Shown in pieces: positions 1 through 10,024 of a stretch of DNA of 64,000 nucleotides. Under the pieces are notes generated by a model. That model saw only the letters and a program-made list of their open reading frames with translations, made no database searches and had not been told where the DNA came from. The position numbers and the translations under genes are program-made. The first letter of the stretch is position 1; every line of letters starts with the position of its first letter. The stretch is from Hyphomicrobiales bacterium (GTDB taxonomy: Bacteria; Pseudomonadota; Alphaproteobacteria; Rhizobiales; Rhodobiaceae): NCBI GenBank assembly GCA_002869065.1, contig PKTR01000002.1:1-64000 (forward strand), written 5' to 3'.

Positions 1-3000
1 CCGACACCAGGTCGGCCGAGCCGTTGCTGTCGCTGATCGCCGAGATCGCCGTCTCGTTCTCATCCGTCACGCTGATCGTGAAGCTCTGGCTCGAGCTCGA
101 GCCGTCACTCGACGACGCCGTCACCTCGATCGTGTGGCTGGTCGCCGTCTCGGCATCGAGACCGGCTGCCACCGTCACCACACCCGTCGAGGCGTCGATC
201 GTGAACAGACCACCCGCATCGTCGGTCAGGCTGTAGGTGACGGTATCGGTACCGTCCGCATCCGTCGCGACCGCCGTGATGCCCACGACCGAACCAACCG
301 ACGCGCCTTCCGACACGCTGTTGCCAGAGGCATTGCTGTCACTGACCGCGGAGACCGAGAATTCGTTGTCGTCGCTCAGATTAATCGTGAAGCTCTGCGT
401 CGACGTCGAGCCATCGGACGAAGTCGCTTCGACGAAAATCGTGTGACTTGTCGCCGTTTCGTAGTCGAGCTGGCTGTTATCGGCGACTGTCACTTCGCCG
501 GTGTTCGGATCGATTGCGAAGGGGCCACCGACAATCGGATTTCCTGAACCATCGACGAGGCTGTAGGTGACGGTGTTGTTGGTGCCGTCCGCGTCGATCG
601 CGCTGGCTGTGATGCCGACGCTGGTGCCGTTCGCGGCATTCTCGCCGACCGAGTTCGCGCTCGCATCGGCATCGGTCGGTGCCGTCACGTCGAATTCGTC
701 GACGTCGCTGATGTTGATCGTCAGAACTTCGTCATGGGTCAGCCCACCGGCGTCGGTAACGCGGACGGTGATGTCCATGGTCGAAGCGGATTCGTGGTCG
801 ATGAGCGACGCATCGGCGACCGTGATTGCGCCGGTGTTCGGATCGATCGCAAAGGCGCCGCCCGCATCGTCCAGCAACGAGTAGGTATGCGTGTCGCCTG
901 AATCGGGATCGACAGCGCTCGCCGTGCCGACGACTGTGCCGTCGACGGCATCTTCGTCGATGGTGTCACCTGAGAAGGTGATGTCGGTCGCAGCCTCGTT
1001 CAGCAGGTCGGACGGATCGGAAACGGTGATCGTCTGATCGGCGAACTGGAAGGTCTCGACGCCGGTGACCGTGTCGGTGCCATCCGGCGAACCGGGGCGG
1101 TTGTCGACCACGGTGTAGGTGTCGGTGCCTGCGTCATAGGTGATGGTGTAGTCGGTCCAATCGCCAGAGAAGATGACGACGTCGTTGCCGTCGCCACCGT
1201 CGATCACGTCATTGCCGGCACCACCGGTCAGCGTGTCGTTCCAGGCGCCGCCATCGAGCGTATCGTTGCCCGTGCCGCCGTCGAGCGCGTCCTTGCCGCC
1301 CTGGCCCAGGATCACGTCGTCTCCGGAACCGCCAGAGAGAGAGTCGTCCCACGCGCCGCCGTCGATGGTGTCGTTGCCAGCGCCGCCTTCAATCGTATCG
1401 AGGCCGCCATCACCTTCAAGGATGTCATTGCCGTCGCCGCCGACAAGCGAATCGAACCCGGTACCGCCGAAAATGGAATCATCGCCGCTCGAGCCGATGA
1501 CGGTGTCGTAACCGTCGCCGGCGTCGATGGAGAGTTCCGTCACGCCATTGTCGGTGAACACGTCGTTGCCGCTGGTCAGAACGATGTGCTCGGCAACGTC
1601 GTCAACGGTGATCGTATAGGTCTGGGTCGAGGTCGAGCCGTCCGAAGAAGTTGCCGTAACCTCAATGGTTTGCGTTGCTCCATCCTCGAAGCTGATCGCA
1701 CCGGCAACGGTTACCACGCCGGTTACCGGATCGATGGCGAAGAGACCGCCCGCATCGTCAGAAAGCGAATAGGTGACGGTGTCGGTGCCGTCGGAGTCGG
1801 TGGCGAAAGCGGTGATGCCGACGACCGACCCGATCGCGGCGTTCTCGGCAATTCCGTTTGCCGAGGCATTGCTGTCGCTGATGGCCGAAACGGTGGTCTC
1901 GTTGACGTCAGCCACGTTGATGGTGACGGTTTCTTGGTAGGTCTCGCCAAAGCGGTCGGTGACGCGCACGATGATATCGAGGGTCGGATTGCCCTCGTGG
2001 TCGAGCAGCGCGGAATCGGCGACCGTGATCACGCCGGTGTTCGGATCGATCGCGAAGGCGCCGCCGGCATCGTCGACGAGCGCGAAGGTGTGGACGTCGT
2101 TCGCGTTGTCGTCGTCAACGGAAACGCGCCCGACCGCGGTACCGTCGGCGCTGTTCTCATCGACCGTGTCGTTGCTGACGACGAGATCGGTCGGCGCAAC
2201 ATTGCTGGCCGCGTCGTAGGCGTCGTCGATGTCGACCGTGCCGTCGGAGAATTCGAGGTTCTCGACACCGCTGACGATGTCGGTGCCATCCGGTGACCAG
2301 ACCCGGGTGTCAACGATGGTGAAAGAGCCATCGGAGTTGCGAACGATGGCATAGTCGGACTGCGCGCCGTCGAGCTGCAGCGTGTCGGTGCCGGCACCGC
2401 CCGCGATGGTGTCATCGCCAGCGCCGCCGGAAATCGTGTCGTCACCGGCGCCGGCAACGAGGCTGTCGTCGCCCTCGCCACCCGAAATAACGTTGGCGCC
2501 GGCATTTCCGACGATGGTGTCATTACCGGACGAACCGGTAACGTTCTCAATGCCTTCGTAGACGTCTCCTTCCGCGTCCCCGCCGGTTCCACCGCCGCGC
2601 GCGAGATTGACCGAGACGGCCTCGTCGGAGGCGGAATAGTCCGCCGTGTCGCTGCCGGCGCCGCCGACCAGCGTGTCGGCACCCATGCCGCCGACGAACG
2701 TATCGTCGCCGTCGCGACCTTCGAAACGGTCCTCTTCCGAGGTGCCGGTCAGCACGTCGTTGTCCGGTGTGCCGACGATGAAACCGCTTTCGTTTTCAAG
2801 CGCGATCGTCAGCGTCTCTTCGTAGGTGTTGCCGGCCGAGTCGGTCACCCGCACGACGATGTCGTGGCTCGTTCCGCTCTCGAAATCGAGCGTGGCACCG
2901 CCGCGCACCAGCACCTGGTTACCAACGATCACGAACAGTTCGGATGCGCCACCAACCAGTTCGTAGGTGAAGGTTTCGCCGGTATCGGGATCGGTCGCGC

Positions 3001-3709
3001 TCAGTTCGCCAACGACGGTGCCGCCGGCGCTGTTCTCGGCGACGAAGGCGTTGGAAAGCGCGATATCGCTCGGCGCCTGATTGACGTCATTGGTGTCATT
3101 GTCGCCGCTGTCGCCATCGTCGCTACTGCCGGTTCCGCCACCCGAAGATCCGGTCGTGGCCGGCGCGGCGGACGCGCTCGCGCGGGCAGTGGGCTGATTG
3201 ACCGACTCATCGACAGGCACAACGCCATCCGGCATCAAGGAGGCGCCGCCGGACGACGACGCGCTCGCACCCGAGGGGCCGATGTCGCTGTCTTCGGCGT
3301 CGGCGGGTGCATAGACGGATCCTGCGCCACCCAAGACTGAGCCATGGGATGCGGCTGCGCCGGCCGCGTCCAGATCTGCGCCCTCAGACTGCTGATTTTC
3401 GCCTTCGCCCGCGCCAACGGCCTGTTCGCGAATGTCATTAGCGCCGCGCCCGCGCGTTCTCTCCGCCGCGGCCGCACCCGAGCCGGTGTATTCCTCATCC
3501 GGAATATTGGAACCGAAATGCAGGTTTGCGTTGAGCAGGTCCTGACGTTCGACCGGTCCCTCGTCGAGCATGAAATCATGCGCCTGCTTCAAGGCCGACG
3601 CATTGCGTGCCTTGACCGCCCATGCGGCCTCGGCTTCCGCCTCGCCTTTGCTTGGGGCCGTCGCGGGACCGACGGGCTTGGCAACGGGCGATTTGTTATC
3701 TGCGGACAT
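1..3709 (-). CDS. Giant cadherin-like / RTX-repeat surface protein, N-terminal part (runs off window)
   Basis: The frame stays open from an ATG at 3709 to the window edge, giving at least 1236 residues with no stop. Residues 1 to about 190 are acidic and Ala/Gly/Ser-rich with no recognisable fold and no Sec signal peptide. After that, cadherin-like domains (signature VxEN/DExxxGTxVG, AxDxDG, YSLxDDAGGxFxIDxxTGxVTV) alternate with two blocks of glycine-rich RTX nonapeptides (GGxGxDxL/I). The blocks lie near residues 316-456 and 713-843, and each is followed by a SPDGTDxVxGVExxxF segment. RTX repeats normally bind calcium after type I secretion, so this is inferred to be an exported adhesin or matrix protein. 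Its C-terminal secretion signal would lie outside the window. The substrate or partner cannot be told. Confidence 0.88.
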   Translation of the reverse strand, partial: MSADNKSPVAKPVGPATAPSKGEAEAEAAWAVKARNASALKQAHDFMLDEGPVERQDLLNANLHFGSNIPDEEYTGSGAAAAERTRGRGANDIREQAVGAGEGENQQSEGADLDAAGAAASHGSVLGGAGSVYAPADAEDSDIGPSGASASSSGGASLMPDGVVPVDESVNQPTARASASAAPATTGSSGGGTGSSDDGDSGDNDTNDVNQAPSDIALSNAFVAENSAGGTVVGELSATDPDTGETFTYELVGGASELFVIVGNQVLVRGGATLDFESGTSHDIVVRVTDSAGNTYEETLTIALENESGFIVGTPDNDVLTGTSEEDRFEGRDGDDTFVGGMGADTLVGGAGSDTADYSASDEAVSVNLARGGGTGGDAEGDVYEGIENVTGSSGNDTIVGNAGANVISGGEGDDSLVAGAGDDTISGGAGDDTIAGGAGTDTLQLDGAQSDYAIVRNSDGSFTIVDTRVWSPDGTDIVSGVENLEFSDGTVDIDDAYDAASNVAPTDLVVSNDTVDENSADGTAVGRVSVDDDNANDVHTFALVDDAGGAFAIDPNTGVITVADSALLDHEGNPTLDIIVRVTDRFGETYQETVTINVADVNETTVSAISDSNASANGIAENAAIGSVVGITAFATDSDGTDTVTYSLSDDAGGLFAIDPVTGVVTVAGAISFEDGATQTIEVTATSSDGSTSTQTYTITVDDVAEHIVLTSGNDVFTDNGVTELSIDAGDGYDTVIGSSGDDSIFGGTGFDSLVGGDGNDILEGDGGLDTIEGGAGNDTIDGGAWDDSLSGGSGDDVILGQGGKDALDGGTGNDTLDGGAWNDTLTGGAGNDVIDGGDGNDVVIFSGDWTDYTITYDAGTDTYTVVDNRPGSPDGTDTVTGVETFQFADQTITVSDPSDLLNEAATDITFSGDTIDEDAVDGTVVGTASAVDPDSGDTHTYSLLDDAGGAFAIDPNTGAITVADASLIDHESASTMDITVRVTDAGGLTHDEVLTINISDVDEFDVTAPTDADASANSVGENAANGTSVGITASAIDADGTNNTVTYSLVDGSGNPIVGGPFAIDPNTGEVTVADNSQLDYETATSHTIFVEATSSDGSTSTQSFTINLSDDNEFSVSAVSDSNASGNSVSEGASVGSVVGITAVATDADGTDTVTYSLTDDAGGLFTIDASTGVVTVAAGLDAETATSHTIEVTASSSDGSSSSQSFTISVTDENETAISAISDSNGSADLVS

Positions 3710-3907
3710 ATTCCTGCTCCCGAACTGGCGCGTTTCGGCGGAAGGCGCACTCCGCCGGGGACAGATTTTGCCGTACGGGGGTAAAGGATTCCGAAATACG
3801 GAGCGATCGGCACAAAAAGTTGCCTATGGAAAGCCCGAAAATTCCGGTTTTGCTAAGCAGGTGTTAATGGGGATCGACCCAGACGGGAATATCCACGTCC
3901 AGACAAA

Positions 3908-3947
3908 CGAAAACGGGCATACCGGTCTCCCGACATGCCCGTTTTCG
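3908..3947 (-). terminator. Hairpin terminator downstream of the chemoreceptor gene
   Basis: A perfect 13-bp inverted repeat (CGAAAACGGGCAT with its complement) surrounds a 14-nt loop. It begins about 30 bases after the stop of the chemoreceptor gene. On the minus strand the stem ends in a T-containing run, so it is a plausible intrinsic terminator that also separates this gene from the adhesin gene. Confidence 0.7.
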
Positions 3948-3979
3948 ATATTTCGGCTTCCTGGCAGGTCGGCTGCAGC

Positions 3980-5662
3980 CTATGCAGCCGCGACGTTTGA
4001 CAGGAACTGGCTGACAGCTTCACGCAGGCGTGCGGCCTGACGCGATGCCTCGAGCGAAACCGACTCCACCTGGTCGGCGGACTGGTTTGTCTCGGCCACC
4101 GCTGTCATGACGCCGGTCATGTTTTCCGCGACCATCCGGGTGCCCGATGCGGCCTCACCGACACTCTGGGAGATTTCGTTGGTCGCCGATCCCTGTTGCT
4201 CGACGGCAGCGGCAATCGCACCCGTGTAGCTGTTGACCTCTTCCATCGTGCTGGCGATGCCCTGGATGGCGAGGACCGCTTCCTGGGTCGAGTTCTGCAC
4301 CAGCGAGACCTGGTTGCTGATCTCTTCGGTCGCCTTGGCGGTCTGGTTGGCGAGCGATTTCACCTCGGAGGCGACAACCGCAAAGCCCTTGCCCATTTCG
4401 CCGGCGCGGGCCGCCTCGATGGTCGCATTGAGGGCCAGCAGGTTGGTCTGTTCGGCGATATCCTGAATGAGATTGACCACCTCGCCGATCTTCTGCGCCG
4501 CATCGGCCAGCGTCGAGATCTTGGTGCTGGCGTCGCGGGTCGACGACGAGGCCTGATTGACCACGTCGTTGGTACGCGCGATTTGGCCGGAGATATCCGA
4601 GATCGATGCGGCGAGCTCTTCAGCCGCCGAAGCAACCGTCTGCACATTGGTCGAGGCTTCTTCCGAGGCAGCGGCGGCGCCGGAAACCTGACCGGAGGTG
4701 CTTTCGGCAACGCCCGCGAGCGCCTGGGCAGCGGTCTGCATCTGATCCATGAACTCGCTGACCGACATCAGCGTCTCTTCGCTGGTGCCACGGAAATCGG
4801 CGATCAAAGCATCGAGCGTGCGCTGACGCTCGAGCTGGCGGCTTTGTTCCCTGCCCTGCTCTTCTTCAAGCGTGTGGCGTTCGACAGCATTGTCGCGGAA
4901 CACCTTCAGCGTATCGGCCATGGCGTGGATGTCCGGCGGCATCCTGCCACTCACGTCGATATCCGTCGATCCATGCGCGAGTTCCAGCATCGCCTTGCGC
5001 ACACGCGCCAGCGGCTTGGTGATCGAACCGGCGATCAACAACGATACGGCGCCGACACCGAGCAAAAGCAAGGCCGAGACGATGATAATGGGAAGCACCG
5101 CCTGCCAGATCTGGCTGTTCAGGTCGTCGATGTAGACACCCGTGCCGATCACATAACCCCAGGGCTTGAACAGCTTGACGTAGGATTCCTTCGGGAACGC
5201 CTTGTCCTCGGGCTCGCCGGGCTTGCCCCAGTAGTAGCGGAAGAAGCCTGCGCCATTGTTCTCGGCGATCACCTTGTTCATGCCGACGAACAGCTTGGTG
5301 CCGTTCTTGTCGGCGAGGCTTTCGAGGTATTTGCCGTTCAATGCCGGCTTCATCGGATGCATGACCATGTGAAGGTCAAGGTCATGGACCCAGAAGTAGC
5401 CGCCGGCCTGATAGCGCATCGCGCCGATGGCCTCGTTGCTCAGCCGCTTGGCCTCATCTTCGGACATCTCGCCCGCTTCGGCGCGTTTGGCGTAGCTCTC
5501 CATGATGGAGTAGGCGTTGTCGACGTAGTTGGACAGTTCTTCGCGCGTCTGATCGATCACTTGCGCGCGGTACGTCCAGGCGATGTCTCCGACAAGGATA
5601 CAGAGGCCGAGGGCGGTGATGGCAAGCAGGCCGAGGAGGCGTTGGCGGATGGAGAGATTCAT
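3980..5662 (-). CDS. Methyl-accepting chemotaxis protein with a single Cache sensor domain
   Basis: This 560-residue membrane chemoreceptor signals ligand occupancy to CheA/CheW. The ATG at 5662 is preferred to the longer open frame because it starts directly before the first membrane segment (residues about 7-30) and has GGGGTAA upstream. A periplasmic sCache_2-type domain follows, containing the GYFWVHD and GxGVYIDD motifs. The second membrane segment is near residues 185-210, then comes a HAMP linker and a long MCP signalling coiled coil whose hairpin tip contains the conserved [19 protein letters not shown] core. The protein ends in VAAA, so there is no C-terminal CheR-tethering pentapeptide. 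The gene stands alone between the adhesin and the polysaccharide cluster. sCache_2 domains often bind small organic acids; the ligand here is unknown. Confidence 0.93.
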   Translation of the reverse strand: MNLSIRQRLLGLLAITALGLCILVGDIAWTYRAQVIDQTREELSNYVDNAYSIMESYAKRAEAGEMSEDEAKRLSNEAIGAMRYQAGGYFWVHDLDLHMVMHPMKPALNGKYLESLADKNGTKLFVGMNKVIAENNGAGFFRYYWGKPGEPEDKAFPKESYVKLFKPWGYVIGTGVYIDDLNSQIWQAVLPIIIVSALLLLGVGAVSLLIAGSITKPLARVRKAMLELAHGSTDIDVSGRMPPDIHAMADTLKVFRDNAVERHTLEEEQGREQSRQLERQRTLDALIADFRGTSEETLMSVSEFMDQMQTAAQALAGVAESTSGQVSGAAAASEEASTNVQTVASAAEELAASISDISGQIARTNDVVNQASSSTRDASTKISTLADAAQKIGEVVNLIQDIAEQTNLLALNATIEAARAGEMGKGFAVVASEVKSLANQTAKATEEISNQVSLVQNSTQEAVLAIQGIASTMEEVNSYTGAIAAAVEQQGSATNEISQSVGEAASGTRMVAENMTGVMTAVAETNQSADQVESVSLEASRQAARLREAVSQFLSNVAAA

Positions 5663-5971
5663 TGTTGTTACCCCGAATTGTTCCTGCCAGAGTCGCCGCC
5701 ATTCGTTAAAATAAATTGAAAATAAAGTATTCGTTGAAGCAGATACCCGCCCGCTGGCGCGGCATGTTTTCCTAATAACTAATATTCGTGGCATACAGCC
5801 CAAGTCGCCCTCGAGACACAACCTTAGCCGAGGTGCGCCGACCGACTTTTTGTCAGTGAATCCGAAAAACGCATCTTGCCTTCCCTTAGGGCAGACGCGC
5901 TCACAGCATGGCAATCCGACGCCATGACTTCTTAGCAAATGACGGAAACAAAAGGGATTTTCGAACGAAAT
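5663..5971. other. Intergenic region upstream of the chemoreceptor
   Basis: This gap holds an AT-rich stretch at about 5705-5735 that is likely to contain the chemoreceptor promoter. I see no convincing gene, and no clear flagellar sigma-28 site can be read by eye. Confidence 0.4.
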
Positions 5972-6775
5972 CTACCGAAAGTCCGGCGATCGAAACTCAG
6001 GCCAGTTCGAGGCAACCGGCACCGCAATTCGGCTCGCTCTGTGGGCATTTGCGAGTTGGCGCAAGCCCATCCTGAGTTGCGCGGCGAACCGGCGCAAACG
6101 GAATCCGGCGCGTTGGTGCCAGGCCAGGCCGGCGAGCCTGTCGGGTTTTCGTTCTACGTCTATAGTCGAGGTGACCACGAAAGGCGCGGTTACCCCGTAG
6201 ATCTCACAACGGTCGATCTGGATCGCCAGAGCGGGGTCGGCCTGGTAGGAGCGCAAGGAATAGGCGGAGCAGATGGCAGCGTCGGCAAGCGCGCCGGCAT
6301 GCGCGGTGTGGGCGAGAAGCTTTTCCGCGCCCGACGGCCACAGCACATAGGCGGCCGCGCCGGTGCGATCCTGATAGAGCCGGCGGACGGGCAGTTCGTC
6401 CAGCTGAGCGCCGAGCAGTTTCTTGCGGCCGCGCGCCTCCAGCGTCAGATGGTCGATTGCGGCGCTCTTCTCCACTGAGGCGAGCAGTTCCGCCGCACCT
6501 TCCGCCAGCAGCGCATCGTCCTCGAGGATCAGATGCGGCTCGCCGGTTTCGACGACGAATTGCCAGGCGCGCTGATGACTTTCCAGAACGGCCTTCTCGG
6601 TATCCCGCATGGGCCGCTGCCACCGCATCCAGTAGGGATCCCCCGTCGGGCGCGAAAGCGTCGCCGGTGTGACCGCCTCGATACGCTCGAAGTCGAGAGC
6701 GAAATGAGCCATCTGCGCGCGCTGCAGCGCCATGCGCTCGGTCTGATCCGCCAGATTGAGGATCAGCGCCTTCAT
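5972..6775 (-). CDS. Family 25 glycosyltransferase (lipooligosaccharide type), first copy
   Basis: This 267-residue cytoplasmic enzyme probably adds a sugar to a lipopolysaccharide or other surface glycan. The N-terminus (LILNLADQTERM) has the GT25 fold start, and LILEDDALL gives the family's acidic DD motif that holds the metal and nucleotide sugar. The ATG at 6775 lies one base from the stop of the upstream glycosyltransferase, and the longer frame lacks family resemblance, so this start is chosen. It is the last gene of a minus-strand operon with overlapping or nearly touching genes. The C-terminal 60 residues are Arg-rich and could contact the membrane. A second GT25 gene lies two genes upstream. 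Donor and acceptor sugars are unknown. Confidence 0.85.
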   Translation of the reverse strand: MKALILNLADQTERMALQRAQMAHFALDFERIEAVTPATLSRPTGDPYWMRWQRPMRDTEKAVLESHQRAWQFVVETGEPHLILEDDALLAEGAAELLASVEKSAAIDHLTLEARGRKKLLGAQLDELPVRRLYQDRTGAAAYVLWPSGAEKLLAHTAHAGALADAAICSAYSLRSYQADPALAIQIDRCEIYGVTAPFVVTSTIDVERKPDRLAGLAWHQRAGFRLRRFAAQLRMGLRQLANAHRASRIAVPVASNWPEFRSPDFR

Positions 6776-6776
6776 G

Positions 6777-7799
6777 TCACAGTCGCCCGTTGAACAGGTC
6801 CAGGTACTGGTCGACGATGACCTTCTTGGAGAAGCGCGCGGCGAGTTTCTCCGCGCCGGCCTTCGCAATCGCGGCGCCGAACTCCTTGTCATCGCGCAGG
6901 CGCAGGATCGCCGCGGTCATCGCCTCGACATCGTCGATATCGACCATCAGCGCGTCGCGGCCATCCTCGACGAACCAGCTCGGCCCTTCGGCGCGGGTGG
7001 CAACCGTCGGCACGCCCGCCTGCCAGCTTTCCAGGATGACATTGCCCAAAGGCTCGTGGCGCGAGGCCATGCAATAAACGTCGCCAGCGGCGACATAGTG
7101 GATAGGCTCGTCGACCCAGCCGGTGAAGCGGACGCGTTCGGCAATGCCGAGTTCGCGGGCGAGCGCTTCGAGATTCTCGCGCTCCTGTCCGTCCCCGACC
7201 AGCCACAGCCAGGCGCCGGGGATTTTCGCCACCGCCCGCATCACCGCGTCGAAGCCCTTGCGCGGCACGAAGCGGCCTGAGCTGACGACGAGGAAGGCAT
7301 CTTCCGGCGTATCCAGCGTGGCGCGGTCGACCGCTACTGGCTCGACCTCGCGCGGGAAGTTGGAGATGACGTGGATCGGTTTGGTCCAGCCAAGCTCGCG
7401 TAGCGTTTCGGCGATGCCCGGCACGTTCGAGACCATGCAATCGTTCCGCATGTAGTGCTTGAGGGCGCGCGGATAGTCGCCGAGCCGGGTCAGCTTGATC
7501 GCCGGGGCATCGGCCGGGATCAGCTGGCTGGCGCGGTTCATCCAAGCCATGATCACCTGCGGCTGCCACTCATGCACCATGCGGTGAACGCGCCAGCGGG
7601 TGGTGTATTTCGAGATCGAGAAATTGCGGTAGTGGTCCTCGATGATCTCGCCGAGCGGCTCGATCTCCGGCTTCCAGATTCGCTTCGGGCGGATGACGAA
7701 GCGCTGCTCGACGCCGCGCTCGGCAAGCGCCTTGGCGAGGTTGACGAAGAAGCGTTCCGCCCCGCCATCCTTGCCGAAATGGATATGCAGCGCCTTCAT
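6777..7799 (-). CDS. Family 4 glycosyltransferase
   Basis: This 340-residue GT-B enzyme has the N-terminal glycine motif KDGGAERF and the C-terminal retaining-transferase motif EPLGNVILE (E-x7-E). The central SGRFVPRKGFD segment is typical of the nucleotide-binding half. It is expected to transfer a hexose or similar sugar during lipopolysaccharide core or exopolysaccharide assembly on the inner face of the membrane. Its start overlaps the stop of the next upstream GT25 gene by four bases (ATGA), which suggests translational coupling. It is followed after one base by another GT25 gene. Full length for the family; the sugar specificity is not readable. Confidence 0.9.
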   Translation of the reverse strand: MKALHIHFGKDGGAERFFVNLAKALAERGVEQRFVIRPKRIWKPEIEPLGEIIEDHYRNFSISKYTTRWRVHRMVHEWQPQVIMAWMNRASQLIPADAPAIKLTRLGDYPRALKHYMRNDCMVSNVPGIAETLRELGWTKPIHVISNFPREVEPVAVDRATLDTPEDAFLVVSSGRFVPRKGFDAVMRAVAKIPGAWLWLVGDGQERENLEALARELGIAERVRFTGWVDEPIHYVAAGDVYCMASRHEPLGNVILESWQAGVPTVATRAEGPSWFVEDGRDALMVDIDDVEAMTAAILRLRDDKEFGAAIAKAGAEKLAARFSKKVIVDQYLDLFNGRL

Positions 7800-8557
7800 C
7801 GATTGCCTTCCTTCATGCGGTGATAGTGCAGCCTCAGCCGGTAGCCGAGCTGGTAGCGCAGCCCGTGCAGCGCCTGAGAGAACTTGCCGCGCGCGCCGGC
7901 GACGGGCACATCGCGGCGGCGCGACTGGCCGATGGTGCCGGTCGCGGTTTCCTGATCGCCGACGGCAATCGGCTGCGGCCGGACGAGCGCGACGCGCAGG
8001 CCCGTCTCCCAGAAGAACTTCATTTCCTCATCGACCGGGCGCACCACGGGCAGCGCGCGGGCAACCAGCCGACGGGCAGCGTCGCGGGTCACGCCATAAC
8101 CGATCAGGCAGGTCGGCACGCGGTAGGGAATGCCGATGGTGAACCCCTCGCCAAGCAACCGCTCACCGATCAGCTTGGTGTCGGGGTCGAGCGAGTAGAG
8201 CTTGACCATGTCCCAGCCGCTGTCGGCGGACAAAAGGCGCAGCGCGCCAGCGAGCGTTTCCTCGGCGCGGAAATCATCTTCGAGGATGAAGCCGCCCTCT
8301 GCCTCGCCCTCGGCAATCGCCTGCCAGGCCGCGACGTGGCTCAGATAGCAGCCGATCTCGGGACGGACGAGAGGATGGCGCGCCTTCCTGCGGTTCAGCG
8401 CGGGATCGTAGACACGGGCGATCTCGTCATCGCTCATCGCCCAGCCGTTGACGCCATCGATGCGGTGGAACGCGATGCCTTGCGCGTCGAGCTGCGCGGC
8501 GCTGCGCTCCATACGGCCGGTATTGTCGGCGAGATTGATGACGTAGACAGGCCACAT
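7796..8557 (-). CDS. Family 25 glycosyltransferase, second copy
   Basis: The product has 253 residues and the same family signature as the other GT25 gene (VYVINLADNTGRM at the start, GGFILEDDF for the acidic motif, followed by WDMVKLYSLD). The two copies are clearly divergent, so they are likely to add different residues. It starts at an ATG four bases after the stop of the FkbM methyltransferase and overlaps the family-4 glycosyltransferase gene by ATGA. Residues 190-253 are basic (several Arg and His pairs), again suggesting peripheral membrane attachment. The context supports a lipopolysaccharide core or capsule role. Confidence 0.87.
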   Translation of the reverse strand: MWPVYVINLADNTGRMERSAAQLDAQGIAFHRIDGVNGWAMSDDEIARVYDPALNRRKARHPLVRPEIGCYLSHVAAWQAIAEGEAEGGFILEDDFRAEETLAGALRLLSADSGWDMVKLYSLDPDTKLIGERLLGEGFTIGIPYRVPTCLIGYGVTRDAARRLVARALPVVRPVDEEMKFFWETGLRVALVRPQPIAVGDQETATGTIGQSRRRDVPVAGARGKFSQALHGLRYQLGYRLRLHYHRMKEGNR

Positions 8558-8561
8558 GGTG

Positions 8562-9248
8562 TCAGCGCGCCAGATAATAGGTGATCGACTGCTTCTCGAT
8601 CAGCTTGAAGCCCTGCGCGGCGAGATCGGCGAGCAACCCCTCGACCTTGTCAGCGCCGATCACATGCGGGTGCATTTCGACGATGATGCGGTCGACATGC
8701 GACAGGTCGGCGGCGGGCAGGATTTCCAGCTCCGCGCCCTCGACATCGAGGATCAGCACGTTCGGATCGTGGCGCTCGATCAGCGTCTGGATCGCTACGC
8801 TCTTGACCGTCACCTCGCCACCCTCGAGCTTGCGGTCGAAGATCGACGAGGAGAGCACCTTCTTGTCCTGATAAAAGACCAGATCGCGGCCATCGGCGGT
8901 GACCGCCTTCATGGTCAGATCCGGGTGCAGGCCGTTCAGCGCGAAATTGCGCCGGATAAGTGGCTCAAGCGCCGGGTTGGCCTCGTAGGACCAGATATGG
9001 TCGGCGCCAACCTTGCTGGCCGCCGTCAGGGTGATCAGGCCAACGCCGACGCCGATTTCCAGCACCCGATCGCCGGGCTTTACATGGGCGACGACCATCT
9101 CGCGCTCAAAGCGCTCATACTTGCCGTTGAACAGCGCCTTCTGGACGCCCTTCGGCACGTCGCGCCGCGACGAATGAAGCTTCACGTCGCCGACCCTGAC
9201 GGTGCCGACGTCGAACAGTCTTTTCAGCAGAACCGCAGCCTTGTTCAA
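8562..9248 (-). CDS. FkbM-family methyltransferase
   Basis: This 228-residue S-adenosylmethionine-dependent methyltransferase belongs to the FkbM family, which in polysaccharide clusters usually O-methylates a sugar. The SAM-binding motif is RVLEIGVGVGLITL, and the FkbM motif LILDVEGAELEIL follows in the C-terminal half. The start is a TTG at 9248 preceded by AGGAG at good spacing; the first internal ATG would remove the conserved N-terminus. It lies ten bases after the upstream methyltransferase gene and four bases before a GT25 gene, in the same operon. The acceptor is unknown. Confidence 0.88.
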   Translation of the reverse strand: MNKAAVLLKRLFDVGTVRVGDVKLHSSRRDVPKGVQKALFNGKYERFEREMVVAHVKPGDRVLEIGVGVGLITLTAASKVGADHIWSYEANPALEPLIRRNFALNGLHPDLTMKAVTADGRDLVFYQDKKVLSSSIFDRKLEGGEVTVKSVAIQTLIERHDPNVLILDVEGAELEILPAADLSHVDRIIVEMHPHVIGADKVEGLLADLAAQGFKLIEKQSITYYLAR

Positions 9249-9257
9249 CCCGCGCTC

Positions 9258-9959
9258 CTATTTCGTTGCCGTGAACAGCCAGCCCGGCGCAACCGCTGCC
9301 GCGCGCGTCGCCGCCTTGCCGACCATATGGGTACGGCTCTTCGAGCGTGCACGGGCCGTCACGATATCGGTCAACACCGCCGCCCAGCGGTTGACGCTGC
9401 CGAGCATGCCGTTGCCGCCGATCATGCGCCCCGAGGTCGCCTTGCCCCAGCACATCGGCTGGATGGTCATGGCCGAGAATCCGGTCAATTCGATGGTCTT
9501 CTGCCACCAGCTCGCGGTGTGGCGCGAATAGTCGTCCGGGTGCCCGTGGACGCGGAACATCCACGGCACGGCGGCATAGAGTGTGCCGCCCGGCTTCAAC
9601 ACCCGGAAGATCTCGTCGAGCACGAAGCGGGTGTCGTAGATGTGTTCGAAGACATTCAGCGAAATCGCGCCGTCGAAGCTGTCGGCCTCGAAGGGCAGCG
9701 GCGCGCCGACCGGGACGATCTCGGTCGGCTGGAATTCCTCATCGATGTTGACCGAGGCAAGGTCGAGCCCCGCTGGCAGAAGCGGCACGTATTTCGCCCG
9801 TTGCCCACCGCCGAAATCGAGCACCCGGCCTTTCAGCGGCAGCGAGACGACAGCCTCGTATTCGAGCGCACGCAGCATCGAGGCGCCGGGCGCACGCTGC
9901 ATCATCGCCCGATAGCGCGAAAACGACGGCATCGGCGGGTCGATATACTGGAAGTCCAT
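9258..9959 (-). CDS. Class I SAM-dependent methyltransferase (type 11-like)
   Basis: This 233-residue protein carries the methyltransferase motifs RVLDFGGGQRAKY (motif I), DGAISLNVFEHIYD (motif III with the usual xxVFEH) and RVLKPGGTLYAAVPW (post-motif). These match the class that methylates small molecules or sugars. An ATG at 9959 is chosen; a GTG three bases earlier would add one residue. It is the first gene of the tight run 9959 to 5972, lying 65 bases after a family-4 glycosyltransferase gene. A role in methylating the cluster's glycan is inferred from position only. Confidence 0.82.
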   Translation of the reverse strand: MDFQYIDPPMPSFSRYRAMMQRAPGASMLRALEYEAVVSLPLKGRVLDFGGGQRAKYVPLLPAGLDLASVNIDEEFQPTEIVPVGAPLPFEADSFDGAISLNVFEHIYDTRFVLDEIFRVLKPGGTLYAAVPWMFRVHGHPDDYSRHTASWWQKTIELTGFSAMTIQPMCWGKATSGRMIGGNGMLGSVNRWAAVLTDIVTARARSKSRTHMVGKAATRAAAVAPGWLFTATK

Positions 9960-10024
9960 CACAGTCCCGAAGGTTATTTTCGCTCCGGTCTACTGGACCG
10001 GGCAACAATTCGCAAATAGCTGCG

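Noticed and set aside
1-2800. Regular repeats that might suggest a CRISPR array or satellite DNA
   Set aside because: The repeats are in-frame protein domains (cadherin-like and RTX), not constant repeats with spacers.
4196-5719. 507-codon open frame on the plus strand
   Set aside because: It lies fully antisense to the chemoreceptor gene, whose protein has complete family motifs; high GC content keeps the opposite strand open.
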